A model generated the notes under the pieces. The model had not been told where the DNA came from. It was given only the letters and a program-made list of their open reading frames with translations, and ran no database searches. Both the position numbers and the translations under genes were made by a program. Positions 1-7,201 of a stretch of 11,778 bases of DNA are shown one piece after another. The stretch covers positions 1 through 11,778 of the forward strand of contig LT642724.1 in assembly GCA_900128585.1 (NCBI GenBank), given 5' to 3'. Each line of letters begins with the position of its first letter. The first letter of the stretch is position 1. The DNA is from Stramenopiles sp. TOSAG23-3 (lineage: Eukaryota > Sar).

Positions 1-424
1 ATTTTTTGTTTTTCTTTGTTTGCATGCTATTAACTGTTTTTTTTTTGAGATTTTTCCTATCTAACATATGCTTATTTGCGTACTTGTAAAATACTCTACA
101 CTACTACTATATCAAAGTGTTTCCCGTAAAAACGTCACTTTCGTATATATCTTAAGATATAATAAAATCTATATATTGTTTTTCTCACGTTTAAAAAAAA
201 CGAGAGATAAAAAAACGTGATCAAATGAATCATTCAATTCAATAATCAACAACTTTTAGAAAAAAAAACCGTTTTAAAGCGTCCGTGACAATCCTGTGTG
301 CCTGTCTCTCGGGTTCAGAATTGTTTTCTTAAACAGTTTTCTCTCCTCTTAAAATTAACTTCGAAATAAAAAAGATTTCAGAGGATAAACGACTATCTGT
401 GTGTTACTTGAAATATTTGAAGAC
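1..424. other. intergenic, downstream of UPF2
   Basis: AT-rich DNA with no gene that I can support. It contains a perfect 16-bp palindrome at 146-161 (tatatcttaagatata) and, at about 187-223, a short inverted pair tcacgttt / aaacgtga around an A-rich loop. No clear AATAAA signal is visible on the minus strand after the UPF2 stop, so the end of that transcript cannot be placed. Confidence 0.5.
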
Positions 425-585
425 TTAAAATTGAGTCGTTAAAACATGCCCTACATTTCTACTCATAAGAGGAGCCTCCATTTCTTTCTGTCGTCGCAGC
501 ACAACCATAAAATAATGATCCCGGAGTCGCGTTATACAAAGGTCAATCAGAATGGAGTCATTTTTCAGGAAATTTGTAACTACTA
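425..585 (-). pseudogene. possible out-of-frame C-terminus of UPF2
   Basis: Directly after the UPF2 stop, the frame one base back stays open from about 625 down to the TAA at 425, overlapping the end of the main frame. Its sequence includes DHYFMVVLRRQKEMEAPLMS followed by RNV, which resembles the beta-hairpin of the UPF2 UPF1-binding domain (a hydrophobic strand, basic residues, then V/A-P-x-x-S-x-L/V). The main frame ends just after a T5 run at 589-593. One extra T there would join the two frames into a protein of about 842 residues. A genuine frameshift mutation, an assembly error or an unseen intron would all give this picture. The match is by eye and short. Confidence 0.4.
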
Positions 586-2952
586 TACAAAAAGATTGCC
601 TTCTTCGCAAACTATAGTTTCGACGTCACGGTATATGCCATGAAAACAGTTTGAACACATAAATTGCAGAAGTCTGGTTTTGCTTGATGTGTCAAGTTTG
701 TTAATCTGGGGGCAGGCAAGAAATTCATTGACTAATTCTTTTGTATACGAATTTACCAGCTTTGCAGTCACTGGTCGGCTTAGTTGGTGCTTTAAGCTTG
801 ATTTTAAAAAAATCGATAAATTATTTGCCCTAGAAGAGAAGGTGCTCTCAATCTGTTTTCTTCCACTACCGCAAATCTCAGTTGAAAATATTTTCTCTCT
901 AGCAAGATCCTGGACTTGATGCTGGATATATGCAAAAAGCATTGCCAAAGATAAATTTCCCGATGTCAACATCCAACGAACAAATTGAGCAAGAAAAACA
1001 ATCTTTTGCAGCTCGGTCGCTTTATTTCGATGTATACAAGTCGATAGCTCTTCAAATATTTCATCTTTTAGTTGAAAAATTAGTCGTTGGTGATACTTTT
1101 TATCCAAGCGACTTGTTACCTTCAAAAACGAACGCATATGCTCGCCAGAACCCCCTTTTGAATTTAGGAAAGCCTTGATCATGTAATTTCCAACAGAAGG
1201 GTACAATGTCCAAGGTAATCTACTTATGTGATGTTGTAAATTATTTGTTTCGGTAAAAAATATAAGGTTTTGAACAAAAGAAAACAAGGAGCTTTCAGAA
1301 TCGCTACTGATATATGTTTCTTCTTTAAGTAACCCGTGGCAAGCAGAATCAATTAATGTGTTTGACGAGTACCCTAGATTTTTTGCATGTCGCAATCGAA
1401 TAACTGTATCAAGAATAAGACGAAACTGGGTTTTTGTCTCTGCACACTCGTTCATGTGAAATCCACATTCTGATATTAAAGAACAACACAAGCATATTTT
1501 GAGACCAAAAAAGTCTTTGATACACATATTTAACAGACAAAATATATGTTCAGGAGGACAATTTCCGAATTTATACAACACAGCTAAATATTTGGAGCAC
1601 ACCATAGTACAATATGTGTACTGGCGTCCCTTTCTTTCAACATAAGACACAATTTTCTTTAATGCTGTCCGCATAAATGATATTGCTATATCCGAGTCGT
1701 ATTTACTACATACGGCAATCGCTCTGCAATAATATGGGACCAATCTCAATCTTATGTCGGAGAATGAAGCAAGTTCTTTTATGAAGTCTTTCTTCCTATA
1801 CGACAGAATATATCGCCCAAAACGCTTCAAAGATGAATCAAACGATTTAATATTTTGTGTCTCAAAGATAGATAATAAAGAATCCGCATGGAGTGCTACA
1901 GCTACGTCAATATTTTGTTTAGTATCAATTCCGCCCATAGCCATTATTGGTAACTGTACTTCGGCACAGAAAAAGGCTTCTTCTTCTTCATTTTCCCATA
2001 TAGATTCTGAGGCAAGTTCAGTTTCCCGTTTATGAATTATTTCCTTGGCTTCTTCCTCTACTTTATGCAAAGCGTCGCATATATTTGTCGCTTTGCTATC
2101 ATCACGAGATTGCACCAACAATGCCAAATGCAAAATACAGGTCTTTAACTTATTCAGTGGGTGGTCATTCGGTAAACTTGTAAACATTGAATTTCCCTGG
2201 GTCCTTTCTTTATATTTTTGCTTCCAAATCTGGACTGCAAGTTCTAGAGTTTCAATAATGTCGTCCTCTACCCTCTTCATTTTACAAGGTGTCACTCGTT
2301 CGTAGACGGAAACTTTATTTTCGTGTTCAAGAACTTCTGATACGTGGAACAATTTTTTTATGCCTCGGCATATAACATTTGCATTGCTAATTAAATCTAT
2401 CAATGTATTCAAATCGATGCACTGTTGATCAGTAGAAAGTTTTAGCAGCGTGGACGAAACGACGGACGCAATATCAGCGAACTCCCATACAACCCCCTTG
2501 TTATATAATTTGCAAAGTATAGCTATAAGACTATTGTTTTTCCGGTTCTGTATTCTTCCCTCCCTAGCATCAATTATGGCCTCGGACGATATGCTTTCAA
2601 TTATAGATTCAGTAATTCCATCATAACGAGAGTGGAGAAGCTGTAGAATATTTATAAAGGAATTTTCATCAAAGTTGTCTAGTAATAATGTATGCTCAAG
2701 AGCTTTTGAAATCTCATCAACAAATCTTGTCAAGTTGACAGTATGAATAATGCGTTCGATTTGCTGGAAGTTATCCGTGTTAGGATGTTTAATTTTTCTC
2801 AGAAAAATATTTATGCTTTTGAGGTTCGGTTTGAGTTGTTTTTTTGTCTTATTCCACTCCCTCCGAATCCCAACCAAGCGTTTCGGCGAAAAGAATTTCC
2901 TCTCGTGTATGCCCTTGGAGCTTACACTTTGTATAGAAGTTTCAGAACTCAT
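583..2952 (-). CDS. UPF2: UPF2-like nonsense-mediated mRNA decay factor (main frame)
   Basis: A 789-residue protein read as a divergent UPF2, the cytoplasmic scaffold that links UPF3 on exon junction complexes to the helicase UPF1 in nonsense-mediated decay. Three MIF4G-like helical regions are visible by eye: about 37-245 (LKSINIFLRKIK, then NLTRFVDEISKAL and LQLLHSRY), about 365-545 (RLRLVPYYCRAIAV, KYLAVLYKFG, and the LISECGFHMNE segment that matches the UPF2 LLETCGRF helix) and about 553-720 (starting SLFSFVQNLIFF with RLPW). The segment ESIWENEEEEAFF at 316-328 corresponds to the WEDE-D--FYE signature between the first two repeats. The start is an ATG with no better upstream Met. There are no introns. 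It is shorter than typical UPF2 (above 1000 residues): the acidic linker is absent, the third repeat is poorly conserved, and the UPF1-binding region is missing in this frame. Family assignment is firm; the C-terminus is not. Confidence 0.87.
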   Translation of the reverse strand: MSSETSIQSVSSKGIHERKFFSPKRLVGIRREWNKTKKQLKPNLKSINIFLRKIKHPNTDNFQQIERIIHTVNLTRFVDEISKALEHTLLLDNFDENSFINILQLLHSRYDGITESIIESISSEAIIDAREGRIQNRKNNSLIAILCKLYNKGVVWEFADIASVVSSTLLKLSTDQQCIDLNTLIDLISNANVICRGIKKLFHVSEVLEHENKVSVYERVTPCKMKRVEDDIIETLELAVQIWKQKYKERTQGNSMFTSLPNDHPLNKLKTCILHLALLVQSRDDSKATNICDALHKVEEEAKEIIHKRETELASESIWENEEEEAFFCAEVQLPIMAMGGIDTKQNIDVAVALHADSLLSIFETQNIKSFDSSLKRFGRYILSYRKKDFIKELASFSDIRLRLVPYYCRAIAVCSKYDSDIAISFMRTALKKIVSYVERKGRQYTYCTMVCSKYLAVLYKFGNCPPEHIFCLLNMCIKDFFGLKICLCCSLISECGFHMNECAETKTQFRLILDTVIRLRHAKNLGYSSNTLIDSACHGLLKEETYISSDSESSLFSFVQNLIFFTETNNLQHHISRLPWTLYPSVGNYMIKAFLNSKGGSGEHMRSFLKVTSRLDKKYHQRLIFQLKDEIFEELSTCIHRNKATELQKIVFLAQFVRWMLTSGNLSLAMLFAYIQHQVQDLAREKIFSTEICGSGRKQIESTFSSRANNLSIFLKSSLKHQLSRPVTAKLVNSYTKELVNEFLACPQINKLDTSSKTRLLQFMCSNCFHGIYRDVETIVCEEGNLFV

Positions 2953-3521
2953 GCTTTCCGCCTCCGTATACAGAAGTCGTGCTCCAAAAATGAAAAACTC
3001 GAGAACAGAAATTAAAACTTTGCCTTATTAGGTGAGCGCCGCAATTGTTGTCTGGTACTCGAAATTATATGCATGTTGCTTAAAATTTTCTTTCAGTTGT
3101 GTTTGTTGTTTCTGTTGTAGAAGAAAGACGAAAAAAAAAGATTTGAAATAATTAATAATAATAGATAGTCGTCTATTATTATTTTTTATTAAAAAAAATA
3201 AGAGGAGTTGTCAGCAGTGTACAGCAGTGTTCATAGTGTGGAAGTTTTTTTTTGTTGTTGTTGTTGTTGTTGTTGGGTTTATTTGTTCAGGTTTTTTGTT
3301 GTGTTGTTGTTGTTGGTCACATTTTTTTTTCTTTTTTTTTTGTTAAACTGTTGCCCCCCCCTTCTTCGGGCCAGAACCCTCCCTGATCGTAGTGTTTTAA
3401 TGGAATATTTAAAATTTTTATTTAACTTATTATTCTTAACTCTATTATGTGGGGCAATAGCATAAATATAATTGTTGTGAAGAACAGAATATTTTGAGTT
3501 CGTTTTTACAGGGTGTTATAA
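2953..3521. other. intergenic, low complexity, upstream of UPF2
   Basis: This should hold the UPF2 promoter and 5' leader (minus strand). It is dominated by simple sequence: an A9 run near 3131, an AT-rich hairpin at 3156-3181 (taataataga / tctattatta, 6-nt loop), a (TTG)8 tract, T9 and T10 runs and a C8 run. Open frames on the plus strand at 2743-3031 and 3208-3465 are products of the opposite gene or of the TTG repeat, and I do not regard them as genes. Confidence 0.5.
3252..3275 (+). repeat. (TTG)8 microsatellite
   Basis: Eight perfect TTG units preceded by a T run, followed at about 3298-3315 by a second interrupted GTT tract and then T9 (3322-3330), T10 (3332-3341) and C8 (3354-3361) homopolymers. 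On the UPF2 coding strand this is a CAA/A-rich tract about 300 bases upstream of the start codon. Confidence 0.95.
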
Positions 3522-3571
3522 AATTTTCCCTGCGCCCTCATTTTACTTAAAAAAGGATTAAAGTTTTATAA

Positions 3572-4233
3572 AATGAGATTACGGGACCGTATTCTCACAT
3601 GTGGTACGAAAATGATGTTTTTCTGTTATCATCTCTTTGTACATTTTCTGTTGTAGTGCGAAAAGATGTTTTTTCTCGTATTTTTTTACTCAACTTACAG
3701 GAATGTGATAGATTCAGTTGTTTATTCCAATTCTATACATAAAATTAAGTAAGAATTCCTTATTTTTTAGTAATCCAATTACCCCATTACAAGCTAAAAT
3801 CGCCGTATCAATACAAAACTGTGTACCGTTGCGGTTTCGTTAATTCCTGATGGCATTCAAGTAGCTTATGTACACGGGTTTCCGAATGTGATACTACGAC
3901 AATTAGTTGTGTGGTGAAACAGAATTTGGTACAATTTCAATATTCTAACAAGACCTAATAAAATTAGAAAAACATAATGTACTAAATTTTAGTGTATCTG
4001 ATTCTCCAAGTGACTCCGACGAGTTCAGTAAAGAAGTGATCTACTCACAAGGGTCTCCACAGATGGTTGATATTACCACGGATTTTGACTGGGATTTGGG
4101 TCGCTTTGTTGAGATCAAATCGCCTTTCACAAAAAAAAAAGAAATATTATCACCTGGTAATAATTCTTCTCATTGGAATAGGATCCACCACGACGGAACG
4201 AAACTAAAAATCAAATTAAAAAAATCAAGATAG
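3572..4233 (+). pseudogene. decayed or frameshifted protein-coding gene, family unknown
   Basis: Protein-like sequence runs along the plus strand but changes frame four times, each time by -1. Piece 1 (3572-3739) includes PYSHMWYENDVFLLSSL and KDVFSRIFLLNLQECDRFSC. Piece 2 (about 3745-3840) includes NPITPLQAKIAVSIQNCVPL. Piece 3 (about 3840-3914) includes LIPDGIQVAYVHGFPNVILR. Piece 4 (about 3908-3955) includes VVKQNLVQFQYSN. Piece 5 (3949-4233) includes DLIKLEKHNVLNFSVSDSPS and TTDFDWDLGRFVEIKSPF, ending at TAG 4231. Alternating hydrophobic stretches suggest a beta-rich domain followed by an acidic Ser/Asp segment. I recognise no family. Single-base losses in a pseudogene, assembly errors, or very short introns could each explain it. 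A weaker piece (about 3522-3570, NFPCALILLKKGLKFYK) may extend it upstream. The last 12 codons lie inside the 122-bp tandem repeat. Confidence 0.4.
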
Positions 4234-4440
4234 GATTAGGGTTGGATTTGAAGTAGTAATTGATTTAAAATGAGAGTCTTAAAACATACTATATATTTTG
4301 GTCTCATATCAGAAGGTCAACGAAACGAAATTAAAAAATCAAATTAAACCATCAAGATAGGACTAGGGTTGGAACTGAAATCGTAATTGATATAAAACGA
4401 GAGTCTTAAAGCATACTATAAATTATTTTTCAGAAGGTTA
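4197..4440 (+). repeat. two tandem copies of a ~122-bp repeat
   Basis: Copy 1 spans about 4197-4318 and copy 2 about 4319-4440. Both read aacgaaac...atcaagatagga, then agggttgga, gtaattgat, gagagtcttaaa, catactata and end in cagaaggt. They differ by scattered substitutions and small indels, so the duplication is not recent. Copy 1 supplies the last codons of the degraded plus-strand gene, and copy 2 ends 43 bases before the PDK1 stop codon, so the unit may also form part of the PDK1 3' UTR. Confidence 0.85.
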
Positions 4441-4483
4441 GGCAGAGGGCTCAAACTAATCAAATTGGAATGATTGTATCAAC

Positions 4484-5926
4484 CTAATCATCGCTATTTG
4501 GGTAATAATGCTTCATGCACAGCTTGATGGCAGAAACCCACGAGTGAACATTACCAGATTCGTCGGAAAGATGATAGGTTCTGTCCGGGGTAATCACATC
4601 AAACTTTTTTGTGCCGATAACATCAACAATTAAGTCTCTGCTCCATGGGATTTCTCCTTTAAATTCCATTTCCTCTTCGTCGAAATAAATATACCTTGGT
4701 CTAACTCCCCCTGAAAGCAAGATGAAAAATCGAAGCCGTGTAGAAAAGTACCGCCTCTTCCACAATTTTCCACAGTGTAAAACCTGTTCACCATCAAATA
4801 TATACTTCCCCCATTTTTTGTCAACATCAACTTTCGTTTGTAGTTCGCTTACCATGGGTGATTTTGGGACACTATTTTCATGTTTCGTATTCAAACAAGA
4901 ATCATCTTCAAACTGTTCATCTAAGTCTAGCAGTGAAAAATTTAAATTAGACCCATCTCTAGAAGGTGTTGAATATGAAGGAGAAGATGGTATGTAAGGA
5001 GCATCTTGTCTATGTAAATCTGACCATTTAAAAGAGGGATCTTCAGAAAAAAACGGGTGAGACATTAAGGCTGGATAATCATTTCCAGATCCCATCTTTC
5101 CTGCACCCAACCTCAAACTAGAATCTGCTGTTAGGAACGAAAGGATCAGTGTCTTTGAATGAAGGCCAATACTTGGTGGGAAAAAAAATGATTGTGGGCA
5201 AAAATTTCCAATTTCTTGAAAAGTTAAATACTCAGATTCTCCTTTAAAGGGTGGTCGCCCAACCAACATATGAAAAAAGATGCAACCTACAGCCCAAATA
5301 TCACAGCCTATATCGACGGCTTCGTCTCTGAGAACTTCTGGCGAAACGTATTCAGCGCTACCAACAAACGCGACACGAAGGTGTTGATCACACGATCTTA
5401 AATTCAAAGCAGAACCAAAATCAACTATCTTAATATGCCCCGAACTAGACAGCAATATATTTTCTGGCTTTAAATCTCTGTGAACTACGCGCTTCTCGTG
5501 TAAGTACCGTAAGCCTGTTATTATTTCACTCAAATAGAATCTTGCGAATCGGACAGGCAAGGCAAAATCTTTTGTTGTACATTTTTCTCGGTGAAAATCA
5601 ATAACTTTGCGAAGTTCTCCCCCGGAACACAATTCAGTGATCATGATGAGACTATCGGTCGCTCGAAAAGAGCTAAACAGGCGTAGTATGTTTGGGTGTG
5701 ATAGTGTTTGTAAAAGCTGTACTTCTCGTAGTACAGCAGCTGTCTTTCCATGTTTTAAAATAAACCTAATATCCATGATTTTCGCAGCAAACAGATCGTC
5801 TTTATTAGCACTTTTGTATTGCGCAAGCAATACTTTGGCAAACGCACCCTCGCCCAACACGCGGCCAAATAAAAAGTCATGAGTACTGGGTTTCTTTCCT
5901 CCTGTGTTTGCAGTTAATGAAGACAT
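4484..5926 (-). CDS. PDPK1: 3-phosphoinositide-dependent protein kinase 1 (PDK1)
   Basis: A 480-residue Ser/Thr kinase of the AGC group that in other eukaryotes phosphorylates the activation loops of AKT, S6K, PKC and related kinases at the plasma membrane. The start is the ATG at 5926; the open frame extends five codons further only through a TTG. Seen: glycine loop GEGAFAKV (26-33), catalytic Lys49, helix-C Glu68, HRDLKPEN (149-156), DFG (169-171), YVSPE (193-197), then WAVGCIFFHMLVGRPPF. A Ser-rich linker (about 307-365) leads to a C-terminal PH domain (about 370-480) with the PDK1-type FKGEIPW and TPDRTYHLSDESGNVHSWV segments. This kinase-plus-PH order is diagnostic of PDK1. Oddities: Ala186 replaces the Ser autophosphorylated in human PDK1 (Ser241), and several PIF-pocket phosphate-binding positions are changed. 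There is no intron. It is divergent from the coiled-coil gene at 7202, with 1.27 kb between them. Confidence 0.95.
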   Translation of the reverse strand: MSSLTANTGGKKPSTHDFLFGRVLGEGAFAKVLLAQYKSANKDDLFAAKIMDIRFILKHGKTAAVLREVQLLQTLSHPNILRLFSSFRATDSLIMITELCSGGELRKVIDFHREKCTTKDFALPVRFARFYLSEIITGLRYLHEKRVVHRDLKPENILLSSSGHIKIVDFGSALNLRSCDQHLRVAFVGSAEYVSPEVLRDEAVDIGCDIWAVGCIFFHMLVGRPPFKGESEYLTFQEIGNFCPQSFFFPPSIGLHSKTLILSFLTADSSLRLGAGKMGSGNDYPALMSHPFFSEDPSFKWSDLHRQDAPYIPSSPSYSTPSRDGSNLNFSLLDLDEQFEDDSCLNTKHENSVPKSPMVSELQTKVDVDKKWGKYIFDGEQVLHCGKLWKRRYFSTRLRFFILLSGGVRPRYIYFDEEEMEFKGEIPWSRDLIVDVIGTKKFDVITPDRTYHLSDESGNVHSWVSAIKLCMKHYYPNSDD

Positions 5927-6200
5927 AAACACAGAACACAATTATTCACCAGGGAGAAAAAATGCAACTAACATGACGAAATGCTATAAATCTCCATGAA
6001 GGGGAAATTCTGGTAAACAGGGTACGTCTTGGATCGTTCACGGTCAATAAGTCGAAGACGTCGAAAACGTGATAGTACTGTCGTTTCTTGAAGACCACCT
6101 CTTTTCACGCCCACAACAAAACATCAGATAATCTAATTAGAGCCCCCCACCCCCGATCAACACAACAAAAAAGTTGAATATATTATTTTGAGACAAAAAA
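5927..6200. other. PDK1 upstream region
   Basis: This should contain the PDK1 promoter and 5' leader (minus strand). No convincing TATA box or other element stands out. A purine/pyrimidine-biased patch with C runs lies at about 6142-6154. No gene is visible. Confidence 0.4.
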
Positions 6201-6446
6201 CCTTATTTTGAGAGCCTATTGTGTATACGTAAAGAAGGGATTAGAAAGGACGTACGATGCAATTTTCAGTAAAGTAAAGAATGTTTTCTAATTTATAGTT
6301 ATTTAAGTACATAAAAACTATTCATTAAATACATAGAATCGAGTAAATACACGATTTCTAATTCATGGTGGCTATATAAGACTTTACTGACATTTGGTTC
6401 GTCCGTCCCTCCTAATCCCTTATTTACACAATAGGCTCTTCTAAAT
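6201..6446. repeat. fold-back (MITE-like) inverted repeat
   Basis: Left arm 6201-6275 and right arm 6381-6446 are imperfect inverted copies around a loop of about 105 bp. Exact blocks pair as agagcctattgtgta (6211-6225) with tacacaataggctct (6425-6439), agggattag (6236-6244) with ctaatccct (6412-6420), and tcagtaaagt (6266-6275) with actttactga (6381-6390). Weaker similarity extends outward to roughly 6150 and 6485. No transposase frame lies inside, so a non-autonomous mobile element or a simple inverted duplication are both possible. No target-site duplication could be confirmed. Confidence 0.75.
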
Positions 6447-6489
6447 AAAGGGGGTTTCGTTATTTGGTGCTGTGTGGTGTAAATATAAA

Positions 6490-6612
6490 TCACTTAGTGC
6501 GACAAAGCACAAATGAAAGAAGGGGCCTTATTTTACATTTAAGTGGCCTGTTACGATTCTCCTGCACCCTCTCAGGGACTAATCTTCTATCGAATTTATC
6601 CCGAAGGGTCAT
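6490..6612 (-). other. short ORF opening with MTLRD (module copy C)
   Basis: A 40-codon frame from an ATG at 6612 to TGA at 6490 begins MTLRDKFDRRLVPERV. The first 31 bases of the block around its start (6598-6628) closely match 11293-11322 on the same strand, including the sequence upstream of the ATG. Downstream of the MTLRD codons it diverges from the other copies. It is Arg/Lys-rich and I recognise no family. I treat it as a member of the dispersed module rather than as an established gene. Confidence 0.35.
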
Positions 6613-6628
6613 TTAGTTATGATTTTGA

Positions 6629-7055
6629 ACTGGACGCTCGAGGCTTAAGGAGTTCTCGACTAGTAGAATAAAAATAAGTCGTTCAGAACAGAAGGAAAAT
6701 ACTATATAATTATTATATATACTATTCTCTTGATAAAAGATTTTAAAGATAATTAACTCGCACAACATCCTTTACTTTTCTCTAAAACTTATATACAGTA
6801 ATAACGATACCTGGTCGGCCTTCAACAGGAAAAAGAAGCGTATGGTAAAAACACTATATACCACAGTAATCGATGCTACTACTATGTTAAAAGGACGAAG
6901 TTATATTCTCGTGATTTTTAACAAAAGTGTCAACAGTTGTGAGAATAAACCGAAATAAATAGCTCGGAGCTCTTATTAATGGATGGATAGAGGGGATCAG
7001 GAAGGGGAAAGATTTCTCTATAAAGCGTCTTCCGTCGAACTGAGTCGGTGTTACC
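6629..7055. other. intergenic between PDK1 and the coiled-coil gene
   Basis: AT-rich, with an imperfect AT palindrome at about 6699-6724 (ctatataattattatatata). I see no supported coding sequence. It must hold part of the promoter of the coiled-coil gene, but no defined element can be named. Confidence 0.4.
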
Positions 7056-7115
7056 ATGGCAATAGAGAAGTCCGGAGAAGATAATATTTCATTTATTGTA
7101 ATTAAACATTTTTAA
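7056..7115 (+). promoter_or_regulatory. possible upstream ORF in the leader of the coiled-coil gene
   Basis: An ATG in a favourable context (ttaccATGg) opens a 19-codon frame, MAIEKSGEDNISFIVIKHF, ending at TAA 7115, 86 bases before the main start. If the transcript starts further upstream it could reduce translation of the main frame. A GTAATT at 7098 and a TTACAG ending at 7145 could instead bound a 48-bp leader intron, but splicing them does not join this frame to the main one. Confidence 0.25.
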
Positions 7116-7201
7116 ATTTACTGAACGCAACGGTATCGATTACAGCTTACCAAGCGTTGTCACTTAAATTGCGAAGATGAAGAAAGGGTAGTTTTAGCGA
7201 G

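Noticed and set aside
690-756. Intron in UPF2 starting at GTAAAT (756) and ending at the TATAG before the -1 frame
   Set aside because: Its length (174) is a multiple of three, so it would not bring the -1 frame into phase, and it would remove ordinary coding sequence.
3208-3465. 85-codon frame with a Cys run
   Set aside because: It is a translation of the TTG/T-rich simple sequence.
3515-3550. Similarity between 3515-3550 and 6548-6582 (tgcgccctc / tgcaccctc blocks)
   Set aside because: Too short and gapped to call a repeat by eye.
3678-3770. Two tiny introns of about 22-23 bp (GTATTTTTTTACTCAACTTACAG and GTAAGAATTCC...TTTTTTAG)
   Set aside because: They have good splice-site strings but are far shorter than the 74-bp intron that is certain here, and removing them does not join the protein-like pieces better than simple frame breaks do.
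5927-5941. PDK1 start at 5941 giving 485 residues
   Set aside because: The codon at 5941-5939 is TTG. The first ATG in frame is at 5926, five codons later, and leaves the kinase domain complete.
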